This document shows, piece after piece, positions 17,757 through 25,679 of a stretch of 58,679 nt of DNA. Under the pieces are notes generated by a model, which was not told the origin of the DNA, made no database searches, and saw only the letters and a list, made by a program, of their open reading frames with translations. Origin of the DNA: Bacteroidota bacterium (GTDB lineage Bacteria > Bacteroidota > Bacteroidia > B-17B0 > Aurantibacillaceae); contig JACDED010000013.1 in NCBI GenBank assembly GCA_013816615.1, positions 1-58,679 on the forward strand. The letters run 5' to 3'. The translations under genes and the position numbers were made by a program. Numbering within the stretch: the first letter of the stretch is position 1; each line of letters starts with the position of its first letter.

Positions 17757-19619
17757 ATGAAGTTTTTAGCAATATTTTTACTGGCCTTTGGCTTACCATT
17801 GCCGTTATTCCAGCAAACCGGTCCCGCGGGTGTTGGCACAAGTGCTAGTAATGTTTTTTGGTTAAAGGCCGATGCCGGAACTTCCAGTACAGTTAATGCA
17901 ACTGCTATTTCGGCCTGGAATGATGCTTCGGGTAATAGTATGAACGTTACTCAAACAGTGGCGGTACAACAACCTTCTTTTGTTACAAATGTTATGAATG
18001 GCTTTCCTGCTATACAATTTGATAACAACGGTGCGGCAGGTCAAAATGATAAAATGCTCGGCCCCGATTCGCCCATATTGGATAATACAGCCGGTTATAC
18101 TTTTTTTACCGTAAGTCGCCCACAAAATTTTGGCGATGCAAGGGTAATTGTTTCTAAACGAACTACAGTTTCGGTAAATCAATCATTTATGTTGTTCTAC
18201 TACACTTCTAATAAATTTCATGTGGATATTCAAACAACAAATGATCGTTATCCAACTAATACGGTATATACTGTAAATAACAATTATATTATTGATGTGG
18301 TTTACGATGGTACCTTAACTGCAGCTAACCGAAGTAAAACATATAACGACCAAACGCTCGATATTACTTCAACGGAAACCAGCAGTTTTGTGCCCAACAA
18401 TGCATCACCAATAATTTTAGGAACAACAGATGCGTCAGACCCAAGACCGTTTGGTGGATACATTTCTGAAATAATTATTTACCGTGAGGCATTAACAAGT
18501 GCTCGAAAAATAATTGTAGATAATTATCTATCCGCAAAATATAATATTCCGCTTACTGCAAATGATAAGTATATTGGCGATAATGCGGCCAATGGTAATT
18601 ATGACAGAGAAGTTGCCGGTATTGGTAATGAAAGCACCGGTAGCAACCCTTCGTTTTCAGCTTCTATTTCGGGTGGCTTAACCATTAGTGCTAATTCGGG
18701 GCTCGAAGATAGTGATTATGCATTAGCAGGGCACGCACAACTGGCCAATTATCAGGTAACTGTAGATGTAGGGGGTCTTACAGGCACTAATAACGCACGA
18801 TGGCTTCGCATTTGGTACATTGATATTACAAATACTTTAATGCCATTAAATACAGATATTGAATTTGATATGAGCGATGGTGGGGTAGGCAGTGTTGTTT
18901 TAGGGCCGGCGAGTAATTATGTTTTAATATACAGAAATGCACAAACAGGCAACTGGACAGAAGTTGCAACAGCTAATACAATTGTTGGTGACCGCGTTAT
19001 ATTTAACAGCTACGTACTTGCGGATGATGGATATTATACTATTGGTACTAAAAACTATCTTACTAGTCCTTTACCTATTAACCTTGTAAGTTTTAAGGCT
19101 ATAAAAAATCTGGATAAAGTAGATCTTAGCTGGACAACTTTTGGAGAGAAAGAAAACGATCATTTTATTATTCAAAAAACAAAAGACGGCGTAAATTTTG
19201 AAGATATTGTAACCGTGCCGGGAGCCGGCAATATGAGTGGTCTTTTAAAGTATTATCAAAATGATTATTCGCCTTATCAAGGTATTTCATATTACAGGTT
19301 GGCAAACATAAGTAAAAGTGGTAATGCAGAATACTCACAATTGGTTGCAGTGGATTTTGATATAAAACAAGACGGAAGTATAAAAGTTTACAATAATAAT
19401 AACGGTAAACCCGGAATTAGTTTTTCAAATATGAATGGTAATGTATTTGTAACATTAACTGAGTTAAATGGTAAACAATTACATTCTGAACTACTTTTAA
19501 ATATTAGTAACGACACCTTTTATCCACTAGCTATCAAGGTCAATCCTGTATCCGGAATGTATATTGTAACGGCCAGGCAGGCTGATAAAACCTATAGCCA
19601 AAAAATAATCCTTAAATAA
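17757..19619 (+). CDS. Large T9SS-sorted protein with LamG-like domain
   Basis: About 620 residues from the ATG at 17757, which opens a signal peptide; an upstream in-frame GTG at 17727 would bury it. Residues about 25-250 resemble a concanavalin/LamG-like domain (FWLKADAG, WNDASGN, FGGYISEIIIY). A middle region contains DNAANGNYDREVAGIGNE. Then comes the common Bacteroidota module LPINLVSFKA with ISYYRLANISKSGNAEYS, and a sorting domain ending KTYSQKIILK. Such proteins are surface adhesins or glycan binders; the ligand is unknown. A TATTTTTA box lies at 17741-17748. Confidence 0.8.
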   Translation: MKFLAIFLLAFGLPLPLFQQTGPAGVGTSASNVFWLKADAGTSSTVNATAISAWNDASGNSMNVTQTVAVQQPSFVTNVMNGFPAIQFDNNGAAGQNDKMLGPDSPILDNTAGYTFFTVSRPQNFGDARVIVSKRTTVSVNQSFMLFYYTSNKFHVDIQTTNDRYPTNTVYTVNNNYIIDVVYDGTLTAANRSKTYNDQTLDITSTETSSFVPNNASPIILGTTDASDPRPFGGYISEIIIYREALTSARKIIVDNYLSAKYNIPLTANDKYIGDNAANGNYDREVAGIGNESTGSNPSFSASISGGLTISANSGLEDSDYALAGHAQLANYQVTVDVGGLTGTNNARWLRIWYIDITNTLMPLNTDIEFDMSDGGVGSVVLGPASNYVLIYRNAQTGNWTEVATANTIVGDRVIFNSYVLADDGYYTIGTKNYLTSPLPINLVSFKAIKNLDKVDLSWTTFGEKENDHFIIQKTKDGVNFEDIVTVPGAGNMSGLLKYYQNDYSPYQGISYYRLANISKSGNAEYSQLVAVDFDIKQDGSIKVYNNNNGKPGISFSNMNGNVFVTLTELNGKQLHSELLLNISNDTFYPLAIKVNPVSGMYIVTARQADKTYSQKIILK

Positions 19620-19643
19620 CTTATTTGCTTTTTTTATAACTCT

Positions 19644-19651
19644 TATATTTG
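19644..19651 (+). promoter_or_regulatory. -7 box of the VOC gene, nearly leaderless
   Basis: TATATTTG ends seven bases before the ATG at 19659. A TTTG at 19624-19627 is upstream but only 16 bases away, shorter than the usual 19. Confidence 0.5.
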
Positions 19652-19658
19652 TGAATAT

Positions 19659-20717
19659 ATGAGTTATATAATTTCAGGAATACAGCAAGTTGGCATTGGG
19701 GTTGCCAATGTAAACGAAGGTTTTAAATGGTATAATAATTATTTTGGTATGGATGTGCCGGTTTTTGAAGAAGCGGCCGAAGCTAATCTAATGCTGCCTT
19801 ACACAGGGGGAAAACCCCATAAACGCCATGCAATTTTAGCCATTAATATGAAAGGCGGCGGCGGTTTTGAGATCTGGCAATATACCAGTCGCACACCACA
19901 AGCAGCAACATTTAAAGCACAATTAGGAGATCTGGGTTTGTTTTGTGCCAAGATAAAAACAGAGAATGTGAAAGCGTCTTATGATTTTTTTAAATCAAAA
20001 GGTGTAAAACTATTAGGCGAGATCACTAAAAATCCTGTTGGTAAACAACACTTTTTTATGGAAGACCCTTTTGGAAATTTATTTGAAATTATTGAAGATG
20101 ATGCCTGGTTTGCTAAAGGGTTAAGAGAAACCGGTGGCCCCGTTGGAATGATAATTGGTGTAAGCAATATTGAAAGATCTATTAAATTTTATGCTGATGT
20201 GTTAGGTTATGACAAAGTGCAATATAAAGGTGAAGACAGTTATACAGATCTTTCCGTTTTGCCGGGAGGCGCAGTAACAACAAAGCGCGCTATTTTAACA
20301 CATAGTAAAGAACGTGTTGGGCCGTTCTCAAAATTATTTGGCAACAGTTTTATTGAATTGGTTGAAGCAAAAAATTATACGCCCCGCAAAATATTTGAAA
20401 ATCGTTTTTGGGGCGATCTTGGTTTTATACATTTATGTTTTGATATTAAAAACATGGAAGCTTTGAAAAAAGCCTGTGAAGCGGCCGGACATCCTTTTAC
20501 AGTAGATGGTGGCGCCGGCTTTGAAATGGGCGAAGCCGCAGGACATTTTACGTATATTGAAGATCCGGATGGTGCTTTAATTGAATTTGTTGAAACCAAA
20601 AAAATTCCGATCATGAAAAAATGGGGTTGGTATTTGGATCTCAAAAAACGTGCACCTGAAAAGCCGCTTCCTAACTGGATGCTAAGAGCATTGGGTATGA
20701 ACAGAAAGAAGGTTTAG
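19659..20717 (+). CDS. VOC (glyoxalase-fold) protein with two domains
   Basis: 352 residues. Two vicinal-oxygen-chelate domains: residues about 5-145 (GIQQVGIGVANVNEGFKWYN to FMEDPFGNLFEIIE) and 155-312 (MIIGVSNIERSIKFYADVLG to YIEDPDGALIEFVE). Each ends in the Glu-containing beta strand that usually provides a metal ligand. The layout resembles extradiol dioxygenases and 4-hydroxyphenylpyruvate dioxygenase, but the sequence is not close enough to name a reaction. A Trp- and Lys-rich tail follows. No operon partner suggests a substrate. Confidence 0.75.
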   Translation: MSYIISGIQQVGIGVANVNEGFKWYNNYFGMDVPVFEEAAEANLMLPYTGGKPHKRHAILAINMKGGGGFEIWQYTSRTPQAATFKAQLGDLGLFCAKIKTENVKASYDFFKSKGVKLLGEITKNPVGKQHFFMEDPFGNLFEIIEDDAWFAKGLRETGGPVGMIIGVSNIERSIKFYADVLGYDKVQYKGEDSYTDLSVLPGGAVTTKRAILTHSKERVGPFSKLFGNSFIELVEAKNYTPRKIFENRFWGDLGFIHLCFDIKNMEALKKACEAAGHPFTVDGGAGFEMGEAAGHFTYIEDPDGALIEFVETKKIPIMKKWGWYLDLKKRAPEKPLPNWMLRALGMNRKKV

Positions 20718-20754
20718 CTAAACCTTGGCACAGCCTTTGCGTATAAGAGTATAT

Positions 20755-21366
20755 ATGAAACTACATTATATACTTTTTTTCTTAGTTTTTTCTTTTAAAG
20801 TGTTTTCGCAAGATATTGTTTCTTCAGGCACTTCCCTTGAGTCATGCCAGAATTCAAATAACTGTTACACGGTAAAAGGCCCATCATATTTATTTTACGA
20901 TGAAAGCAAAAATAATTTTTTTTTAAAAATTTATTTTTCAGATTTTAAAACAGAAGGTGATACTACTGACACATGGATCAACCGTACTCAAGACAGTTTA
21001 TTATATTATCGCGCCGAATTACAAAAAGAAAATATTCCGCAATTAAGTAATCAAAATACAAAAACATTAAAACTTAACGGACAAATTTATTTTGGCGGTA
21101 AATGGAAAGATCAACCTATTGAACTGACAATTTATAGTTCGCAAAATAGCATTGTAAATACCGCGAATACAAACAGTAACTTCAAGTACGATAATTATAA
21201 GGTAAACTTTAGTTTGTCTTTTGTGCCAAAAGATTTTAAAGTTTACAAAAAATTATATTACCTCAACCAAACTATTTCTGTAAATGTTACCTTAGGTAGG
21301 ATAAACTTGTTGCAGCCAGGTATGGAAAGCATACTGGCAGATATCTATTATCAGCCATGGCGTTAA
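20755..21366 (+). CDS. Secreted protein of unknown function, possibly YceI-like
   Basis: About 203 residues from the ATG at 20755, which begins a clear signal peptide (MKLHYILFFLVFSFKVFSQ). An in-frame start at 20725 would add ten non-signal residues. The mature part is beta-rich; a segment LKLNGQIYFGGKWKDQPIEL recalls the YceI lipid-binding family, but I could not confirm it. It starts 37 bases after the VOC gene. There is no sorting domain, so it is probably periplasmic. Confidence 0.55.
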   Translation: MKLHYILFFLVFSFKVFSQDIVSSGTSLESCQNSNNCYTVKGPSYLFYDESKNNFFLKIYFSDFKTEGDTTDTWINRTQDSLLYYRAELQKENIPQLSNQNTKTLKLNGQIYFGGKWKDQPIELTIYSSQNSIVNTANTNSNFKYDNYKVNFSLSFVPKDFKVYKKLYYLNQTISVNVTLGRINLLQPGMESILADIYYQPWR

Positions 21367-21377
21367 GTATAAATATT

Positions 21378-21511
21378 AAACACGTAGAACATAGTTTTTT
21401 ATCTTAAGATTTTTTTAAAGTTTACATATTTCTTCGTCTAAGACCAGAAAGTGTTTGTTTTTCCTTTCAAATCATAATTTGTATTTGTTTGCCATGTTTC
21501 TACGTGGTTTA
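21378..21511. repeat. Inverted pair of a short dispersed motif (AAACCACGTAGAAACATAG-like)
   Basis: 21378-21394 (AAACACGTAGAACATAG) recurs inverted at 21492-21511. A third related copy lies at 8055-8075, and a CACAAAGA-type variant pair is at 43711-43872. All are intergenic. The arms here enclose about 97 bases of AT-rich DNA with no ORF. Confidence 0.5.
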
Positions 21512-21536
21512 TTCTTATATTTTTAGGTTTTTTGAC

Positions 21537-21544
21537 TACCTTTG
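21537..21544 (+). promoter_or_regulatory. -7 box of dusB, leaderless GTG start
   Basis: TACCTTTG matches TAnnTTTG and ends five bases before the GTG at 21550. Transcription would begin at or next to the start codon. Confidence 0.5.
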
Positions 21545-21549
21545 CGCCC

Positions 21550-22542
21550 GTGATAAAGATCGGCGATACAATCGAACTTCCTGATTTCCCTTTGCTACTT
21601 GCTCCTATGGAGGATGTAAGTGATCCGCCATTTCGTTTGGTTTGCAAACAATATGGCGCCGATCTTATGTATACGGAATTCATTAGCAGCGAAGGATTAA
21701 TTCGTGATGCTATTAAAAGCCGCAAAAAGCTTGATATTTTTGATTACGAACGTCCAATCGGTATTCAGATCTTTGGTGGTGATGAAGAGGCAATGGCACT
21801 TTCTGGTAAGATCGTAGATGCTGCCAATCCTGACATTGTAGATATTAATTTTGGTTGCCCCGTAAAAAAGGTTGTATGCAAAGGTGCAGGCGCCGGAGTT
21901 TTAAAGGATATTGACCTTATGGTGCGCTTAACCAAAGCCGTTATAAAAAGCACTAATTTACCTGTTACCGTTAAAACCCGCTTAGGCTGGGATGATGCAA
22001 CCATCAATATTATGGAGGTGGCCGAACGTTTACAGGATATTGGTATTAAAGCATTATCAATACATGGCCGCACACGCCAGCAAATGTATAAAGGCTCTGC
22101 AAACTGGGAACCCATTGCCGCTGTAAAAAATAATCCTAGAATAAAAATTCCAATTTTTGGTAATGGTGATATTGATAGCCCTGAAAAAGCATTAGAGTAT
22201 AAAAATAAATACGGCATTGATGGCATTATGATAGGCCGTGCTGCCATTGGCTATCCATGGATCTTTAACGAGATAAAACATTATTTTAAAACCGGTGAGC
22301 ATTTAGCTAAACCAACAATTATTAATCGTGTTGATGTTTGCAAATTACATTTACAAAAATCACTGGAATGGAAAGGCGAAAAATTAGGCTTGCTTGAAAT
22401 GCGTAATCACTATTCAAATTATTTTAAAGGCATTCCAAATTTTAAGGAAACGCGTACAAAATTGGTAACGCTCGATTCACCTAATGCCTTATTTGATCTT
22501 TTAGATAGCGTTAGTCAAATGCCCGAATTACAGGCGTTATAA
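21550..22542 (+). CDS. dusB: tRNA-dihydrouridine synthase
   Basis: About 330 residues. An FMN enzyme that reduces uridine in the tRNA D-loop. The N-terminus FPLLLAPMEDVSDPPFR, the catalytic Cys103 in DINFGCPVKK, TVKTRLGWD, SIHGRTRQQMYKG and the FMN phosphate motif GIMIGRAAIG are canonical for DusB. The GTG at 21550 gives MIKIGDTIELPDFP, the usual family start; a TTG at 21532 would add six residues inside the promoter box. Confidence 0.92.
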   Translation: MIKIGDTIELPDFPLLLAPMEDVSDPPFRLVCKQYGADLMYTEFISSEGLIRDAIKSRKKLDIFDYERPIGIQIFGGDEEAMALSGKIVDAANPDIVDINFGCPVKKVVCKGAGAGVLKDIDLMVRLTKAVIKSTNLPVTVKTRLGWDDATINIMEVAERLQDIGIKALSIHGRTRQQMYKGSANWEPIAAVKNNPRIKIPIFGNGDIDSPEKALEYKNKYGIDGIMIGRAAIGYPWIFNEIKHYFKTGEHLAKPTIINRVDVCKLHLQKSLEWKGEKLGLLEMRNHYSNYFKGIPNFKETRTKLVTLDSPNALFDLLDSVSQMPELQAL

Positions 22543-22608
22543 TAGCTGTTCCTTCCCTACTTTACTGGCATGATTTTTAATTGTATTTATATAATTAAAA
22601 ATAATATT

Positions 22609-22866
22609 ATGGCCATTTTAAAAAAGAAGAATTCTGTAGTAAAAAAAAGCGAAACTCCCGCTAAGAAAAAAGAAGAAGGTAGTGCTTTACGAAACAACGG
22701 AGAAACCTCCAATAAAGAACGAAACAAAGATGGACAAAACAATAAAGGCGGACATCTGAAAAACAACAAAGGCACCGGCAAGGGATTTGATGGCGCGAAT
22801 TATTACGAAACAGAACAGCCTCCTGTAAAAGAGTCAAAAAAAGCAGCAAAAAAGAGTACAAAATAA
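22609..22866 (+). CDS. Small Lys-rich disordered protein
   Basis: About 85 residues from the ATG at 22609; the extra upstream codons from 22570 look like leader. It is almost entirely Lys, Asn, Glu, Gly and Ser, with Lys runs at both ends (KKKNSVVKK and KKAAKKSTK) and NNKGGHLKNNKGTGKG in the centre. No fold is predicted. The composition suggests a nucleic-acid-binding or stress-related tail-like protein. It precedes another disordered protein on the same strand. I do not recognise a family. Confidence 0.6.
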   Translation: MAILKKKNSVVKKSETPAKKKEEGSALRNNGETSNKERNKDGQNNKGGHLKNNKGTGKGFDGANYYETEQPPVKESKKAAKKSTK

Positions 22867-23101
22867 TTTTGACTAATGCTTTCATTGGCGTAATTAAAAG
22901 ATAATTAACTTTTTATCACGATTCCACATGTAGATTAAAATCTCCATGGAAGTTTTTCAGCACAAAAAATCTACACAACACATCTATTGTAAATTTTAAT
23001 TTATTGATAATTAGCGTTTTATCTGCAAGTTTTAATTGGCATGGTATTTAAGGGTTCAGTCATATTAACGAATTATTATTAATCCCTAAAAATAAATAAC
23101 T

Positions 23102-24502
23102 ATGTCTACTTTAAAAAACAAAAAGGATTCTAATTATGAGAATGACGAGAATTCAACAACTTCAAAAACGACCGCTAATTCGGAGTCGGAAACAACTGAC
23201 AGTGATAATTACGGGTCGAAGAAAAATTTAACATCAGAAACAGGAAAGAACACATCGTATAAGAACGATGATGATAACAAAACAAAAACAGATTACACAT
23301 CTGACAATTCAAATAAGAACTGGAATAAAGAAAACTCAAAAGATTATACAAATCCTAAAGAATACGATTCAAAAAAGAATAATAATAATCAATTTTCAAA
23401 GGAAGATGATGAAAATAATTCTAACATGAATAATAAAAATTGGGATAATCAATATAATCAAGGCAGTAAATATAACCAGGGAAATTATAGCGAAGGCGAT
23501 CAAAACAAAAACTATTACACCAATTCAAAAAACAAATCGTGGAACGACCCATATAAATCTAACGAAAATTACAACCAGGGGTCAAATCAGTACACTTCCG
23601 GAAACCAAAACTACGGTTCCAACCAATACAATCAAGGCAATCAAAATTACGGTGGCCAAAATAACAATCAGGGTTATCAAAACCAAAATTATAATTCAGG
23701 GAATCAAAACTATGGTAACCAAAACCAGGGTTATAATAATCAAAATTATGGAGGTTATAACCAAGGGAACCAAAACTATAATCAAGGCAATAGCAACCAA
23801 AATTATGGTTCATCAAATTATAACAGCGGCCAAAATTACGGCGGAGGCTATAATCAGGATAATCAAAATAATACAAACCAATATGGTTCAGGAAATCAAA
23901 ACTGGGGCGGAAATTACAACAACCCAAACAACAATTATAACCAGGGCAATCAAAGCAACCAAAATTATGGCTCATCAAATTATAACAGTGGCCAAAACTA
24001 TGGCGGAGGCTATAACCAAGGTAATCAAAATTGGAATAAGTCAAATCAAGGCTCAGAAATAGACCGTGATGATTCTGATTCTAATGAAGAAGAATATTAT
24101 GGCGGCATGGGAGGTCATCATAAAGGTGGTTATAACCGCGGTTACAATTCTGATTATAACATGGGTGGTAACAACAATCAAAACTATAGTGGTGGTTATA
24201 ACCAGGGAAATTCTAACAATCCTAATAATTATTATAGTCAACCAAATTACAATCAATCTAACCAGGGTTATAATAATGGTGGCTGGAATAAAAATGAAGG
24301 AAGTGCTTATAAGAACCAAGGTTATGGATCTCACAAAAATTTTGGCGATAACAACGGCGGCCATATGAAAAATAATAATGGCTATAACGATGGTAATTCC
24401 GGAAATTATAACGAGTACGAACGTGGCAATAACGAATTTTACGGCGAAAATTATTCAGATAAAAAAAGTAGCGGTAAAAAAAATAAAAAAAACAAGAGAT
24501 AA
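23102..24502 (+). CDS. Asn/Gln/Tyr/Gly-rich low-complexity protein, prion-like
   Basis: 466 residues with no hydrophobic segment and no signal peptide, so it appears cytosolic. Residues 1-150 are charged and polar (Lys, Asp, Asn, Ser, Thr). Residues about 150-320 are repeats of NQNYG, YNQGNQ and QNYGGGYNQ. Then come an acidic patch DRDDSDSNEEEYYGG, further Tyr/Gly/Asn repeats, and a Lys-rich end KKSSGKKNKKNKR. The unit SNQNYGSSNYNSGQNYGGGY occurs twice (DNA near 23798 and 23950) with mostly synonymous differences, so the amino acids are conserved while the DNA has drifted. Composition is like eukaryotic prion-like domains that phase separate. Function is unknown. The 235 bases upstream hold no ORF that I see; a terminator follows at 24535. 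Confidence 0.75.
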   Translation: MSTLKNKKDSNYENDENSTTSKTTANSESETTDSDNYGSKKNLTSETGKNTSYKNDDDNKTKTDYTSDNSNKNWNKENSKDYTNPKEYDSKKNNNNQFSKEDDENNSNMNNKNWDNQYNQGSKYNQGNYSEGDQNKNYYTNSKNKSWNDPYKSNENYNQGSNQYTSGNQNYGSNQYNQGNQNYGGQNNNQGYQNQNYNSGNQNYGNQNQGYNNQNYGGYNQGNQNYNQGNSNQNYGSSNYNSGQNYGGGYNQDNQNNTNQYGSGNQNWGGNYNNPNNNYNQGNQSNQNYGSSNYNSGQNYGGGYNQGNQNWNKSNQGSEIDRDDSDSNEEEYYGGMGGHHKGGYNRGYNSDYNMGGNNNQNYSGGYNQGNSNNPNNYYSQPNYNQSNQGYNNGGWNKNEGSAYKNQGYGSHKNFGDNNGGHMKNNNGYNDGNSGNYNEYERGNNEFYGENYSDKKSSGKKNKKNKR

Positions 24503-24534
24503 TAATTTTTCATAATTATTGTTTTTTTAAGTAC

Positions 24535-24565
24535 AAGCCCCGCAATAATATGCGGGGTTTGTTTT
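24535..24565 (+). terminator. Rho-independent terminator after the low-complexity gene
   Basis: AAGCCCCGCA (24535-24544) pairs with TGCGGGGTTT (24551-24560) across a six-base loop, with one G-T wobble, followed by GTTTT. Confidence 0.85.
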
Positions 24566-24690
24566 ATGGTATTTTTGGGAAAATTATTACCCGTATAAAA
24601 TATCAGAAAGTCCATTTACATCGTTTTATAACAGATAAAACAATGGCATAATTTTTTAATAGGAATACTAAATAATTAAAAAACAGAACT

Positions 24691-25266
24691 ATGACAACAC
24701 TAAAAAAAATTACAGGTTATTTTACGGCTTTAAGCCTTGTACTTACAATGACAACTTCTTGTTCAAACGAAAAAGATCCAAAAGAGGTAGCAGAAGAAGT
24801 AAATGAAGTTAACCTGGATAAAAATGAAGAAAAGGGGGCCGAACATTTAGTTGATGCCTATTCAGGAAATTTATTCGAAATAAAAGCTTCTGAAAACGCA
24901 GCTTTAAATGCTTCTACCGCTGAAGTAAAAAAAATAGCGACTATGATGTTGGAAGCGCATGGAAAAATGATCGTTGATGTTGAAAAATTGGCAGCTACAA
25001 AAGCTGTAACGCTTCCAACGGATCTAACCGATGAGCAAAGAAAAGACATTGAAAAGATAACTGAAAAAACAGGAATAGATTATGATAAAGCTTATATATC
25101 TAAAATGAAAGACAAACATGAAGATGCTTTAAGCATGTTAAATAAGATCTCAGATAAATGCGATGATGCTGATATTAAAGCCTGGGCTCAAAAAACAGCG
25201 CCTGAAGTTAGCGCTCATTTAGAAATGATAAAAGCTACTGAAGAAAATTTAAAGGACAAAAAATAA
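24691..25266 (+). CDS. DUF4142 lipoprotein
   Basis: 191 residues. A lipoprotein signal peptide ends at Cys24 (TMTTSCSN). The mature part is a DUF4142 four-helix bundle of ferritin-like type, with an amphipathic pattern around EVKKIATMMLEAHGKM and a closing KAWAQKTAPEVSAHLEMI. Members are envelope proteins often induced by stress, of unknown activity. A 7-base inverted repeat (GTTTTAT/ATAAAAC, 24623-24641) upstream could be an operator. Transcription ends at the hairpin at 25293. Confidence 0.85.
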   Translation: MTTLKKITGYFTALSLVLTMTTSCSNEKDPKEVAEEVNEVNLDKNEEKGAEHLVDAYSGNLFEIKASENAALNASTAEVKKIATMMLEAHGKMIVDVEKLAATKAVTLPTDLTDEQRKDIEKITEKTGIDYDKAYISKMKDKHEDALSMLNKISDKCDDADIKAWAQKTAPEVSAHLEMIKATEENLKDKK

Positions 25267-25292
25267 TACAGGGAACAATTAATAAATTATAA

Positions 25293-25326
25293 AAAAGGCT
25301 TTAGGATTTTCTGAAGCCTTTTGTTT
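25293..25326 (+). terminator. Rho-independent terminator after the DUF4142 gene
   Basis: AAAAGGCTTTAG (25293-25304) pairs with CTGAAGCCTTTT (25311-25322), one G-T wobble and a six-base loop, then TTGTTTT. Confidence 0.85.
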
Positions 25327-25367
25327 TAAACCCTGCAAAACCATTGAAGTATTTATTTGTTCTGTTG

Positions 25368-25565
25368 GGCGTGTCCCTTTGGGCCGGGCTATTGCGGGCT
25401 CCGCTTCGCTCCGGCTTTTTGCCCTATTAGGCAAAAGAGCTAAACCCTTCATATCCCTCACGCCGGCGTACGAAATTTGCATTAGGGATTGTAATGGAAA
25501 GCCCGCAATGCAGCGAAAGCGGAATGAGGACTTGAAGTGAAAAGCCCAGGCCGCAGGCAACGGCC
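25368..25565 (+). repeat. Dispersed GC-rich intergenic repeat, copy B
   Basis: About 198 bases, the inverted partner of 1946-2139. It starts GGGCGTGTCCCTTTGGGCC and ends GGCCGCAGGCAACGGCC. It sits between two terminators (25293-25326 and 25601-25628), a position where an insertion does no harm. It accounts for half of the 413-base gap between the DUF4142 gene and purL; the rest is the two terminators and AT-rich linker. Confidence 0.8.
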
Positions 25566-25600
25566 AAAAATATTTAATAAAAAAATAGATTATTACGCAA

Positions 25601-25634
25601 AAAAGGTTTCAGAATTCTGAAACCTTTTTAAATT
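25601..25634 (-). terminator. Palindromic bidirectional terminator after purL
   Basis: 25601-25628 is a perfect 28-base palindrome (AAAAGGTTTCAGAA and its complement). On the minus strand it is followed by a run of T, which suits termination of purL, ending at 25680. On the plus strand T follows as well. Confidence 0.8.
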
Positions 25635-25679
25635 TAGTGTTGAGCTGTTTTAAATCCCTCATTCTTCGGAATGATAGTT

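Noticed and set aside
21765-22247. Minus-strand ORF of 160 codons
   Set aside because: Antisense to dusB, which is unambiguous.
23580-24060. Repetitive DNA considered as CRISPR
   Set aside because: Repeats are in-frame codons of variable spacing in one open reading frame with no unique spacers.
23559-24368. Long ORFs in other frames across the Asn/Gln-rich gene (for example 23652-24062 plus and 23559-24044 minus)
   Set aside because: The low-complexity codons lack stop codons in other frames; the forward frame at 23102 alone has a proper start, a tail and a following terminator.
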